Assembly (NCBI GenBank): GCA_021797415.1
Contig: JAJZZT010000240.1
Span: 1 to 28,799 of the forward strand
From: Bacillota bacterium
Lineage (GTDB): Bacteria; Bacillota; Bacilli; Alicyclobacillales; SLC66
Direction: 5' to 3'
Length of the DNA: 28,799 nucleotides
The position numbers and the translations under genes are program-made. Shown here one piece after another: positions 21,550-28,578 of the stretch. Positions within the stretch are counted from its first letter, which is position 1. The number at the start of each line of letters is the position of its first letter. The notes under the pieces are model-generated. The model ran no database searches. It saw only the letters and a list, made by a program, of their open reading frames with translations, and was not told the origin of the DNA.

Positions 21550-21615
21550 CGCATTCCCAAGGGAATGCGTTTTTTGTCGCCCATTTCGCCGATAAGCGAA
21601 AGGGGAGTGCGGTGC
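21550..21615 (+). promoter_or_regulatory. Recurrent leader element, copy E (nuclease/helicase operon)
   Basis: Hairpin 1 pairs CGCATTCC(C) (21550-21558) with (G)GGAATGCG (21561-21569). A six-T tract, GTCGCCC (21576-21582) and a 6-bp stem TTTCGC (21584-21589) with GCGAAA (21596-21601) follow, then GGGGAG and GTG 21616. Hairpin 1 also serves as terminator of the toxin gene. Hairpin 1 and loop GATAAG closely match copy D. Confidence 0.65.
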
Positions 21616-21996
21616 GTGGAAACCAACTTCGAACAAATCGCTCATCTAATGAGCCAGCTACGAGTCGCCCTGGTGCCGGACGAATACGCCCTGCAACGGG
21701 ACATTCAATCGGTGTTGGATCGAAACGGGATCCCCTATCAAAAGGAATGCCTACTTGCGCCGCGAAACCGCGTCGATTTTCTGGTTGAAGGCGGTATTGC
21801 GATCGAAGTGAAATGCGGCCGGCAAAAGCCGAATCTTACACGGGTTCTGGCTCAGTTGCACCGATACGCCAAGTCCGAACAGGTTGAAGCGCTGGTGCTT
21901 CTTGTGGAACGGAATCTGGTCGGCGTGCCCAAACAGATTGAGGGGAAGCCGTGCAAGGTGCTGGGACTTTATCGGTTATGGGGTGTGGCTTTATGA
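21616..21996 (+). CDS. PD-(D/E)XK-fold nuclease
   Basis: GTG 21616 is chosen for its eight-base spacing from AGGGGAG; it gives 126 residues. The nuclease core reads NRVDFLVEGGIAIEVKCG: Asp54 on one strand and the E64-x-K66 pair on the next, the metal-binding D...(E/Q)xK triad. Before it, EYALQRDIQSVLDRNGIPYQKECLLAPRN is the usual leading helix and strand; the C-terminal part (ALVLLVERNLV...GKPCKVLGLYRL) completes the sheet. It would cut or nick DNA, probably guided by its partner. Its TGA overlaps the ATG of the SNF2 helicase (ATGA 21993-21996), so the two are translationally coupled. Confidence 0.78.
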   Translation: METNFEQIAHLMSQLRVALVPDEYALQRDIQSVLDRNGIPYQKECLLAPRNRVDFLVEGGIAIEVKCGRQKPNLTRVLAQLHRYAKSEQVEALVLLVERNLVGVPKQIEGKPCKVLGLYRLWGVAL

Positions 21997-23780
21997 GCGT
22001 TCTGGAACAGGACATGATGATTCCATCTTATCTGCGGGCACCAAATCCAAACGAACGACGCTACGGGACCGTGCGATACGACGAGCAAGACATCACATGG
22101 ATCGTGGAAGCGGAGCCGGTTGTCATCGAACTGGCAAAACGCCTCTTTCCGTCGAGCAATGTTCGTATACCAGGCCAGGTTCGGTTTCGCGCCAATCGTC
22201 GCAACACGGGCGAGTTAAACTGGCTGATGCTGCGGTTTCCGCTGGATGTAGCCGAAGTTTCGCAGTGGGAGCAAGCGCGGCAGGACACCATCGAGCATGT
22301 GTTCTATCGCGCGGAACTGAACCGCCAGCCGCGTCCGGCAGAACCGCTTGGCATGAAAGCGGAATTGACTCCGTTTCAAAAAGAAGGGCTGGCTTATCTC
22401 TTGCACAACCGTCGTTGCCTGCTGGCCGATGATATGGGGCTCGGGAAAACTGTGCAGGGGCTGGCCATGCTGTCCACCGCGCAACTCTTTCCAGCACTGA
22501 TTGTCGTGCAGCCGCACATGATCACCAACTGGGTGCGAGAAACGCTGCGGTTTGTGTCGGTGCCTTCTCCGCCTGATGAAGTTGTCCTTTTTGAGGATGA
22601 GACAACGGTACGAAATCGGATCCACGTCCTGCGTGGCAAGAAACCCTACGAATTGCCGTCTGCCAGTCTGTTTGTGATCCATTACGGGTTGATCGCTTCG
22701 TGGAAGGAACGACTGATCGAAGCGGGATTTCAGGGTGTAATTTTCGACGAAATTCAGGAACTGCGGCATACTGGCACACAGAAATACAGCGCTGCCTCGT
22801 TGCTGTCCGAATCGTGTTCCAACGTGATTGGGCTGTCCGGCACGCCGATCTACAATTATGGCGGCGAAATGTGGGCGGTTATGAACATCATTGACTATCA
22901 CTGCCTCTGCGAATGGGAGAGCTTTACGCGGGAATGGTGCTTTGGCTACGGGAACCAACAGATTGAGAAACCGGCACTCCTTGGCGACTATTTGCGGGCG
23001 GAAGGGCTCATGATGCGCCGCCGCAAGGACGAGGTGTTAACACAACTCCCAACCAAGCGTCGCGTCGTGCAGGCGATTGATTCCGATCACAAGGTGTTCG
23101 ACGGATTGATCGAGCAGGCCGTGCAACAGGCCCTGGAGTTGGATGGCATCAAGGACCACTTTGAGCGCGGGCGCATGACCCGTCAAATCGTCAACGATAC
23201 GCGGCAGGCTACGGGAATTTCCAAGGCGCCGTTTGCTGCGGACTTTGTGAAACTGCTGCTCGAAGCGGACGAAAAGGTATTGCTGTTTGCCTATCATCAC
23301 AAGGTTTTCGATATCTTCATGGAGAAACTGCGTGACTTTCACCCTGGAAAAATAACCGGCCTGGAGACGCAGATGGAAAAGGATGCAGCGATTGACGCAT
23401 TTATGGATGGCGAGACAAACATCTTGCTCGTCTCGCTGCGAGCGGCGTCAGGTCTGAATCTGCAGAGGGCCAACATCGTGGTCTTCGGGGAGCTCGATTG
23501 GTCGCCCGCGATCCATTCCCAGGCGGAGGATCGCGCCCACCGGATGGGGCAAGAGGACTCGGTGCTGGCATACTACCTCGTCTGTAACGATGGATCGGAC
23601 GAGGACATGCAGGAGGCGCTTGGACTCAAAGTGAGTCAGTTTGTCGGGATCATGGGCGAGGCGGCGGAGACCGAGGATGATCGGCTACAAGGGCAAGCGG
23701 CCGCACAGGGGCACATGCAGCGGGTGATTGAGAAGTTGAAGCGGCGGGGGAAGAAGGGATGGCCTTTGGAGAGCGGATGA
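21993..23780 (+). CDS. SNF2-family DNA helicase/translocase
   Basis: The 595-residue ATPase is of the SMARCAL1/bacterial SNF2 type. Motif I is DDMGLGKT (146-153), motif II DEIQ (252-255), motif III LSGTPIYN, motif V LVSLRAASGLNLQRA and motif VI QAEDRAHRMGQ (510-520). A 110-residue N-terminal domain precedes the helicase core, and a basic tail ends it (RVIEKLKRRGKKG). SNF2 proteins move along double-stranded DNA without full unwinding and remodel protein-DNA or branched structures. ATGA overlap with the upstream nuclease implies one complex, which could be restriction, anti-plasmid defence or replication-fork processing. Phages and plasmids also carry SNF2 proteins for replication, so defence is not proven. 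Confidence 0.93.
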   Translation: MSVLEQDMMIPSYLRAPNPNERRYGTVRYDEQDITWIVEAEPVVIELAKRLFPSSNVRIPGQVRFRANRRNTGELNWLMLRFPLDVAEVSQWEQARQDTIEHVFYRAELNRQPRPAEPLGMKAELTPFQKEGLAYLLHNRRCLLADDMGLGKTVQGLAMLSTAQLFPALIVVQPHMITNWVRETLRFVSVPSPPDEVVLFEDETTVRNRIHVLRGKKPYELPSASLFVIHYGLIASWKERLIEAGFQGVIFDEIQELRHTGTQKYSAASLLSESCSNVIGLSGTPIYNYGGEMWAVMNIIDYHCLCEWESFTREWCFGYGNQQIEKPALLGDYLRAEGLMMRRRKDEVLTQLPTKRRVVQAIDSDHKVFDGLIEQAVQQALELDGIKDHFERGRMTRQIVNDTRQATGISKAPFAADFVKLLLEADEKVLLFAYHHKVFDIFMEKLRDFHPGKITGLETQMEKDAAIDAFMDGETNILLVSLRAASGLNLQRANIVVFGELDWSPAIHSQAEDRAHRMGQEDSVLAYYLVCNDGSDEDMQEALGLKVSQFVGIMGEAAETEDDRLQGQAAAQGHMQRVIEKLKRRGKKGWPLESG

Positions 23781-23841
23781 GGAGACGAACCGCAAATCGC
23801 AGGAACGCGGTTGTTACGCGTATCCGGGATAGATTGGGGTG

Positions 23842-23904
23842 GCGCTCCTTCGGGGTGCTTTTTTGTCCCCCGATCCCTCGGTGATGGATAAGAGGGAGGG
23901 GACT
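23842..23904 (+). promoter_or_regulatory. Recurrent leader element, copy F (two-TM protein)
   Basis: Hairpin 1 GCGCTCC-ttc-GGGGTGC (23842-23858) has two wobbles and is followed by six Ts. Then GTCCCC (23865-23870) pairs with GGGGAC (23898-23903), and CCCTC (23875-23879) with GAGGG (23892-23896). The ribosome site is fully enclosed; GTG 23905 follows. It is the best-paired copy and also terminates the SNF2 gene. Confidence 0.7.
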
Positions 23905-24279
23905 GTGTTGAAAAAACGAATGCTGGAAAATTTTATTTCACTGGGTGGACAATTTTTGTTGCTGTTTATGATCGCTCAGGTCGCCGCGGTGATCTGGCGT
24001 GGGGCGGTTATACCCAAGGCGGTGTTAAAGGCCCGATTATCGGAGATGACGTGGACAATAGTGACTCCCTATGGGGACTTCCTCCAGCACAACACACCGA
24101 CGGCGCACGAATTGGCGCTGGCCGCGAAGGCCTCTGCCCTGAATTTTTGGGTGTCGCAAGGCATTGGGATTTTCGTGATCGGATTTCCCGTGTTGGTCCT
24201 GCTATTTCTTCGTCATTTGGAAGAAGCGAAGAAAAAACGAACTTCCGATAGTCATCAAGATACTGCAAAGAATGAGTAG
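23905..24279 (+). CDS. Small membrane protein with two TM segments
   Basis: GTG 23905 (or TTG 23908) follows GAGGGAGGGG and gives about 124 residues. TM1 is about residues 9-31 (FISLGGQFLLLFMIAQVAAVIW) and TM2 about 82-104 (FWVSQGIGIFVIGFPVLVLLFL). Between them is a 50-residue loop (MTWTIVTPYGDFLQHNTPTAHELALAAKASAL), and the tail is charged (RHLEEAKKKRTSDSHQD). Topology by positive charges puts both ends inside. It resembles accessory conjugation or phage membrane proteins in size only; I know no family. Its 3' end overlaps the 3' end of the convergent protease gene by 78 bases. Confidence 0.65.
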   Translation: MLKKRMLENFISLGGQFLLLFMIAQVAAVIWRGAVIPKAVLKARLSEMTWTIVTPYGDFLQHNTPTAHELALAAKASALNFWVSQGIGIFVIGFPVLVLLFLRHLEEAKKKRTSDSHQDTAKNE

Positions 24280-25788
24280 GGATATAAAGGTAATCGTTCT
24301 TGCGTCGTTCGAATTGGCAACTTGGAGGGGCGTCCACATGCTTATGGCCGCGAAAACTATTCCCATTTTTATCGACAGAATTGGGACGCCGGTCAACAGT
24401 ACAACAAAAAGCACCGCGCGTGTACGCCTCAAATAGAAAAAACATCCAATTGCCCAAAGGAGGCTCAGCATAACAAGCGCATAAAAAGGCAGATAAGACA
24501 CTGGGCCGATCCATGAACCTGTCACTATAAAAATGAACTCGCGTAAAGCTTTATTAAAAAATCCGGGAATATGTGTACTATGGTGCTTGAGCGGTATATA
24601 GGAAGCCAAATCACGTATGAGTGTGGGTGGGTTTGGAAAGCCAAGTCCCCATCCCTTTTGCCAGGATCGAGTTGATCGGGTATTGGAGATAAAGGCGTGC
24701 TGGTTTTTCGATGCGATCGCATAAAGAGTGGGTGCTGCTTCGGCCGCGAGAGAAGAGTGCATTGTGGAACGATGCGCATTATCGGCGAGTGCCCATAAAG
24801 CCGCCCAACTTGGCGTGGAGAGGCTGGTTCCTACGCCAGGAATCCACCCGTGGCGCAGAATCACCAAAACGCCTGGATAGCCACTAAGCCAAGTAACATC
24901 AGGAATATGGCGCCATGTCGGGTGTGGCGCAAGTTCCCGCTGATAGGAGGGCGCCAAAGCATCCCAGATCGCGATGCCCAATCCTTCGAATGGCCACACT
25001 TGATAGGATTTGAGGTTGGATATTGACTGGAATTGATTTGCCTGAATACCGCCAACCATCACCGCGTTTGGAGAAACAATAGCAGGATTAACGTTCGACC
25101 CGCCGTCACCAGAAGAAACAAAATACGGATAATGAGCGGCGATCCATGTTGTAAATTGAATTCGTGTAACAAGGGGAAGCGTTGCATTTGTGAAAGGGCT
25201 TCTATCGACAAACGACCCAGTCGAAATCGACGAAGACACAACCGTAACATGATACCTCCACAGAATTGATTTCACTTGCCCAAAAGTCAGATGTGACATG
25301 TCCAAGATCACCAATCGTGCGCGGGGCGCAATGACGTGAGCCCACTCCACATCGAGCATGGTTTCCGCGTCTCGACTGGGAGACAGATTCGTAACGACAT
25401 GGTTTCCTGACAAAACAATAGGGCGTGTCTGTGGGGCATTTGGTAAATGAAAGGTTTTGTTAAATTGGCGGAAAGCCTGCGCGTCAAAGTTTGCATTCCA
25501 TTCAAGAAATGCGATCGTCTCGCCGGATCCAAAATGACCAGCAACCTGAGCCGGGAATACGTGGAAGGTGCGGACAAATGATTGTGGCGTGAAAATATGA
25601 GGGTAATTGTGGAGGGCCGTCGATAAAGATTTGTAGGCCTGTGGACCGGCGGCATTCGCCGGGCTACCTCCAACATTGTCATTATTCCAAAGGTCGAGTC
25701 CCTGTGCAAGCGCGGATGATACGATCATCATCGTAATGAGAATAAAAATGATAATCTGGGATGCAAATAATGGGATCGTTTTTTGCAA
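24202..25788 (-). CDS. S53 (sedolisin-like) serine-carboxyl peptidase with C-terminal membrane domain
   Basis: The 528-residue protein has a hydrophobic signal/anchor at 8-28. The S53 catalytic residues can be seen: E142 and D146 in DAETMLDVEWA, D228 in SSGDGGS and S322 in GTSLSTPSWAAL. Such proteases work at acid pH outside the cell. Two things are odd. There is no long pro-domain (the catalytic motifs begin by residue 140), and after about residue 400 the calcium-site region gives way to hydrophobic segments (FIFIVTGSWIG, YALVMLSLLWAIGCFFYL, AVLFVVLLTGVPIL, ITFISLLILCSILMTIG). The enzyme is probably tethered with its active domain outside. TTG start at 25788, with AGGAGA eight bases upstream. 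It is on the opposite strand to the element genes. Confidence 0.8.
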   Translation of the reverse strand: MQKTIPLFASQIIIFILITMMIVSSALAQGLDLWNNDNVGGSPANAAGPQAYKSLSTALHNYPHIFTPQSFVRTFHVFPAQVAGHFGSGETIAFLEWNANFDAQAFRQFNKTFHLPNAPQTRPIVLSGNHVVTNLSPSRDAETMLDVEWAHVIAPRARLVILDMSHLTFGQVKSILWRYHVTVVSSSISTGSFVDRSPFTNATLPLVTRIQFTTWIAAHYPYFVSSGDGGSNVNPAIVSPNAVMVGGIQANQFQSISNLKSYQVWPFEGLGIAIWDALAPSYQRELAPHPTWRHIPDVTWLSGYPGVLVILRHGWIPGVGTSLSTPSWAALWALADNAHRSTMHSSLAAEAAPTLYAIASKNQHAFISNTRSTRSWQKGWGLGFPNPPTLIRDLASYIPLKHHSTHIPGFFNKALREFIFIVTGSWIGPVSYLPFYALVMLSLLWAIGCFFYLRRTRAVLFVVLLTGVPILSIKMGIVFAAISMWTPLQVANSNDARTITFISLLILCSILMTIGSSFFLRFFQMTKK

Positions 25789-25894
25789 ATACAGGATCTC
25801 CTCTTGATGCGGATTTGTTTTTTGCTTTGAAATGATTTGAGGATGGAAGTATCATACTTTGCTTTCATATGTATGCTGATCGATAGCTCTCAAG

Positions 25895-26143
25895 TCAGTC
25901 GACAAGCACCTCCACGTCGACCGCCGTTTTGGCCTGATCCTTTAAGTCTGGATTTTCGATGAGGCGGAAGGAGACCCGTTGTCCTTCTTCCAGAAATCGA
26001 AAATCATTCGGGAACCTGGCGGGATCCGGCTTGATTCCGCTGAAATGGACAAAGGCATGCCCCTCTGCGTCGTCCAGTGTGATTCGACCGTAGCCCTTGT
26101 CCCTCTTATACCATTTCACCAGGCCTTGATGTACGATGCCCAT
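25895..26143 (-). CDS. Cold-shock-domain protein (divergent)
   Basis: The 82-residue OB-fold protein starts at ATG 26143 with GGGAGG upstream; a longer frame from 26152 lacks that spacing. It shows GLVKWYKRDKGYGRITLDDAEGHAFVHFSGI. RNP1 reads KGYGRI (16-21), where canonical proteins have KG(F/Y)GFI, so the aromatic Phe is replaced by Arg. RNP2 is AFVHFS (30-35). The loop PDPARFPNDFRFLEEGQRVSF is longer than in CspA. It would bind single-stranded RNA or DNA, with weaker stacking. It lies about 100 bases upstream of the protease gene on the same strand, with promoter-like TATGAT in between. Confidence 0.85.
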   Translation of the reverse strand: MGIVHQGLVKWYKRDKGYGRITLDDAEGHAFVHFSGIKPDPARFPNDFRFLEEGQRVSFRLIENPDLKDQAKTAVDVEVLVD

Positions 26144-26507
26144 ACGCCACAACCTCCCGGATATCGGACACTTCAGTCCGGATTGTCGCTTTCAATGAGA
26201 AGGGAGAGGGAAACGCGAAGGAAATCAGCCAATGATATTGTATCATCCATGGGAACGCGCAATATCTTGATCCGGGAGTGATCATCATGCGATCCAGCCA
26301 ATGCCATCGCAAAAAGTGGATCCGGGAAGGGAAGCGGGATCCAATGATGTTGCGCCAAACGTGGCAACGAAAGCCACAAACGCAAGTTGTACCGAATCAG
26401 AAAGCTGAGAACCGCCGTACTTGCTGCCGGAAGGGGAGCGGGGGCGGCGATTCGATCGTATTCTGACCATGTTGTCCTCTGCATCGCAAATGGGAGAGAG
26501 TCTAGGA
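26144..26507. other. Gap of 364 bases, no gene recognised
   Basis: The frames open here encode low-complexity, family-less peptides. TACAAT occurs on the minus strand near 26240 and could be the -10 box of the cold-shock gene. Two copies of GGATC...GGGA-type words near 26320-26340 are weak repeats. Confidence 0.3.
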
Positions 26508-27062
26508 TTATACTTGACGCCCTCGTTCGACCACTCCATACGTACCCGGCGCCACATAGAATATGGGGCGAAGGTCGGCCATTGGATCATTCGCGTGAAG
26601 AACCGACTCGTCGACTGACGCCGCCACCAATTTAAGAATGAAGGCGAGCTCCGTGTCGCCAAATGCGAGGACATTGTCCACAAGGCATTCCATGTGCGCG
26701 TGGCATTCGACAAGCCGCGGAGGCTTGACCATCACGGCTGGAATCGTGGCAAAGCCGCGCACCATCGGTTCATCGGGCGAAGGAAGAAGAGGGACGTGAG
26801 CGTTCCATACCTTTTGGGCGAGATCGTCGCTGGGGAGATTGATCACGCATTCGCCGTTTTCGAGCAGGTTCATGGCCGTATGGTGCTCACGATGGCAGCC
26901 CAGAACAAGTCGAAACGGCTTGCTGGATACGAAGGACACCCAACTCTTAGGGGCAATATTCACCCAACCGTGAGCATTGACGGTCGTCACCAGTACGATC
27001 GGGCCCGCGAGTGGATTGATCGCCCAGTGGCGCGACTCCACATCAAGATCGATCTTGTTCAC
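26508..27062 (-). CDS. Flavin reductase-like domain protein (FMN-binding split barrel)
   Basis: The 184-residue protein starts at GTG 27062 with AGAGGAGG upstream. Family marks are GPIVLVTTVNAHGWVNIAPKSWVSFVSSKPFRLVLGC near the start (FMN-phosphate-binding strand and loop), HTAMNLLENGECVINLPSDDLAQKVW in the middle, and LAFGDTELAFILKLVAASVDESVL towards the end, followed by RPIFYVAPGTYGVVERG. Members reduce flavin with NAD(P)H for partner oxygenases or act as flavoprotein oxidoreductases. The small DIM6/NTAB-like subgroup fits best. No oxygenase gene is adjacent. It closes the minus-strand block and is chromosomal in style. Confidence 0.88.
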   Translation of the reverse strand: MNKIDLDVESRHWAINPLAGPIVLVTTVNAHGWVNIAPKSWVSFVSSKPFRLVLGCHREHHTAMNLLENGECVINLPSDDLAQKVWNAHVPLLPSPDEPMVRGFATIPAVMVKPPRLVECHAHMECLVDNVLAFGDTELAFILKLVAASVDESVLHANDPMADLRPIFYVAPGTYGVVERGRQV

Positions 27063-27330
27063 CTTGGCCTCCTCTTGACTGACAGCGTCATAAGACTATT
27101 TGTTACTGCCACCACGTGCCGACCAGAACTTGACGGGGTCTGTTGTCCAGATATTGCTGGATAGAATGGCCGCCACCGATGTGCGAAAAGGGGTCGCGCA
27201 GGCGCACATCCAACTGGAAGTGTCCCCGCACCGTTTTGTGCATACAAGAAGTGCAGAGAAACGCGGCGTGGGAGTACCTTTCCACGCACAAAGGTTGATC
27301 AGATGCCGATAGTATAACGGACGCGGCGCT
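27063..27330. other. Gap without a convincing gene
   Basis: Frames on both strands are open but match no family I know and have no ribosome sites. A hairpin GCGTGG-gagtacctt-TCCACGC occurs near 27266-27290. The divergent promoter of the flavin reductase gene should lie in 27063-27130, but no clear boxes are seen. Confidence 0.3.
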
Positions 27331-27391
27331 CCATTTGTGGTGTTTTTTTCGCCTCGGTTCCCTGGTATTTGATACGAGGAAGGGAACGACG
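27331..27391 (+). promoter_or_regulatory. Recurrent leader element, copy G (degenerate)
   Basis: A short hairpin CCA-tttg-TGG, a seven-T tract (27343-27349) and CGCC replace the usual GTCGCCC. GTTCCCT (27357-27363) then pairs with AGGGAAC (27381-27387). TTG 27392 follows. TATAAC at 27313 is -10-like. The shared order supports membership although the boxes have drifted. Confidence 0.45.
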
Positions 27392-27493
27392 TTGAAAACG
27401 GACTGGACTGAGGGGGCTTTCGCAGTTTCTACACACGGGTTACACAATTGTTACATAGAAGCAACACCCTCGATCACAAATACATCTCAGTAG
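27392..27493 (+). CDS. Short ORF (33 codons) behind leader copy G
   Basis: TTG 27392 opens a peptide reading MKTDWTEGAFAVSTHGLHNC and then YIEATPSITNTSQ. The AGGGAAC ribosome site is the 3' arm of the leader stem. No family is known; it may be a small protein or the stub of a lost gene. The following 146 bases to the Mrr-like gene are A/T-rich and may contain its promoter. Confidence 0.35.
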   Translation: MKTDWTEGAFAVSTHGLHNCYIEATPSITNTSQ

Positions 27494-27639
27494 GTTTTTC
27501 ACGAAGTGCCGAAACGCAATGTCCCTCGCCTTTGAGTCTATTCCTTGAAATGCTATAGATGGACGTATATGGCTATATCGACAACCAAAATCGTCAATAG
27601 ATATAGTACACTCACATCATACCAGGAGGAGGATGGCAC

Positions 27640-27990
27640 ATGCAGACTGACGATCGCGGGATACCCGGAGGCAAAATCACGAACAACTATAGGTACGGTG
27701 GGCAGCCAGTTAACGGGGTTATCGCCGCCCAATTAGTGACAATCCTCTACGAGCAGGGTGCGGCGATGAAACCCCGCGATATGTATATCATGCTCGCGCA
27801 CCGCTGCCCCCTTAGGGATGAGGATGCCGGATACGTCTATGACAACGGCAGGGACGTGTGGAGGGCCAGGGTCCAAGCCGCGTTTGTCGGCCTGAAGCTC
27901 CGCGGTGACGCGACAACCAAAAAACGGGGGTGGTGGGAATTGACAAAGCAGGGATGCGAAAAACACAAATCACTCGGATCCGCCGTATGA
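27640..27990 (+). CDS. Lone Mrr-N-type winged-helix protein
   Basis: ATG 27640 follows AGGAGGAGG and gives 116 residues. The pattern from about residue 40 on fits the N-terminal winged helix of Mrr-type restriction enzymes: MKPRDMYIMLAHRCPL...G..VYDNGRDVWRARVQAAFVGLKLRGDATTKKRGWWELTKQG. In those enzymes this domain recognises DNA and is followed by a nuclease domain, which is absent here. A stand-alone version could be a DNA-binding regulator or the specificity part of a split system. Its TGA overlaps the ATG of the next small gene (ATGA 27987-27990), so the pair is co-translated. Confidence 0.65.
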   Translation: MQTDDRGIPGGKITNNYRYGGQPVNGVIAAQLVTILYEQGAAMKPRDMYIMLAHRCPLRDEDAGYVYDNGRDVWRARVQAAFVGLKLRGDATTKKRGWWELTKQGCEKHKSLGSAV

Positions 27991-28172
27991 CCAATAACCA
28001 AACGACCTTCCTGGAGGACCAAATCGAAACACTGGACTGGTATCGTCGGATTGTCGGCGTGGTTCTTGAACTGCAGACCGACGAAGTCTACACCCGCAAG
28101 GACGCAGTGAGCGACCTGGCGGAACTGGCACGGGTGATGGCGATAGCGCTCGGGCTGCGCTGGAAGGGGTGA
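27987..28172 (+). CDS. 61-residue hypothetical protein coupled to the Mrr-N gene
   Basis: ATG 27987 lies in the ATGA overlap with the upstream stop. The product is helical: LEDQIETLDWYRRIVGVVLELQTDEVYTRKDAVSDLAELARVMAIALGLRW. It could form a helical bundle and act as a partner of the winged-helix protein. No family is recognised. Hairpin 1 of leader copy H, 33 bases downstream, acts as its terminator. Confidence 0.55.
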   Translation: MTNNQTTFLEDQIETLDWYRRIVGVVLELQTDEVYTRKDAVSDLAELARVMAIALGLRWKG

Positions 28173-28204
28173 GTTTTTTCACTCGAGGCACGTGCGATTG
28201 AATG

Positions 28205-28230
28205 AGCGGCTCCTTACGGAGCCGCTTTTT
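28205..28230 (+). terminator. Intrinsic terminator after the Mrr-N/61-residue operon
   Basis: A perfect 9-bp G/C-rich stem with a four-base loop is followed by TTTTT. It is also hairpin 1 of leader copy H. The equivalent hairpins at 20545-20570, 21550-21575 and 23842-23864 can likewise terminate upstream transcripts. Confidence 0.75.
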
Positions 28231-28266
28231 GTCGCCCTTTTCCCTCGTGATGAGGGGATATCAAAT
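28205..28266 (+). promoter_or_regulatory. Recurrent leader element, copy H
   Basis: Hairpin 1 AGCGGCTCC (28205-28213) pairs perfectly with GGAGCCGCT (28218-28226) and runs into five Ts. GTCGCCC (28231-28237) follows, then CCCTC (28242-28246) paired with GAGGG (28252-28256). ATG 28267 opens only four codons (MRSR). Confidence 0.65.
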
Positions 28267-28293
28267 ATGAGATCTCGTTAAGGGGTGACGAAA

Positions 28294-28422
28294 GTGGCAG
28301 TGATGGACAGGAATGTGTGGCGCTCATGCCGTGGAATCGGTGGCCGGATTACTCCGGAATACGCACCAAACGCCCTGATCATCTGGTATCATAATCACAG
28401 TGATCCTGTGGCGCTGCCGTAG
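28294..28422 (+). CDS. Small ORF of 42 residues
   Basis: GTG 28294 lies behind AAGGGGTG (28280-28287) and follows the four-codon frame of leader copy H. The peptide (MAVMDRNVWRSCRGIGGRIT, then PEYAPNALIIWYHNHSDPVALP) has no known family. The ribosome site supports it, but it could be a chance frame. Confidence 0.35.
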   Translation: MAVMDRNVWRSCRGIGGRITPEYAPNALIIWYHNHSDPVALP

Positions 28423-28578
28423 CAGTGTCACTCATAACGAAGAGGCCTTTTCCTTTCCGAGTCTATGGCCATTCTATCCGTCTATCATTGGACAGGCAAC
28501 CCAGTCAGCAATTGGACGTTATGCGATGGCGGGAAGAATGGGTGTTTAATTCAAATAGTGAGAGGTGGTTATCGTCAC

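Noticed and set aside
26173..26484. 103-codon minus-strand frame between the cold-shock and flavin reductase genes
   Set aside because: No ribosome site, no domain and unusual composition; more likely chance.
27100..27312. Overlapping frames on both strands upstream of leader copy G
   Set aside because: None has a ribosome site or familiar motif, and they overlap one another in several frames.
8276..28266. Leader elements as integron attC sites of a gene-cassette array
   Set aside because: No GTTRRRY/RYYYAAC core pairs are seen, no integrase is present, and the elements sit at gene starts with the SD inside, which fits RNA regulation better.
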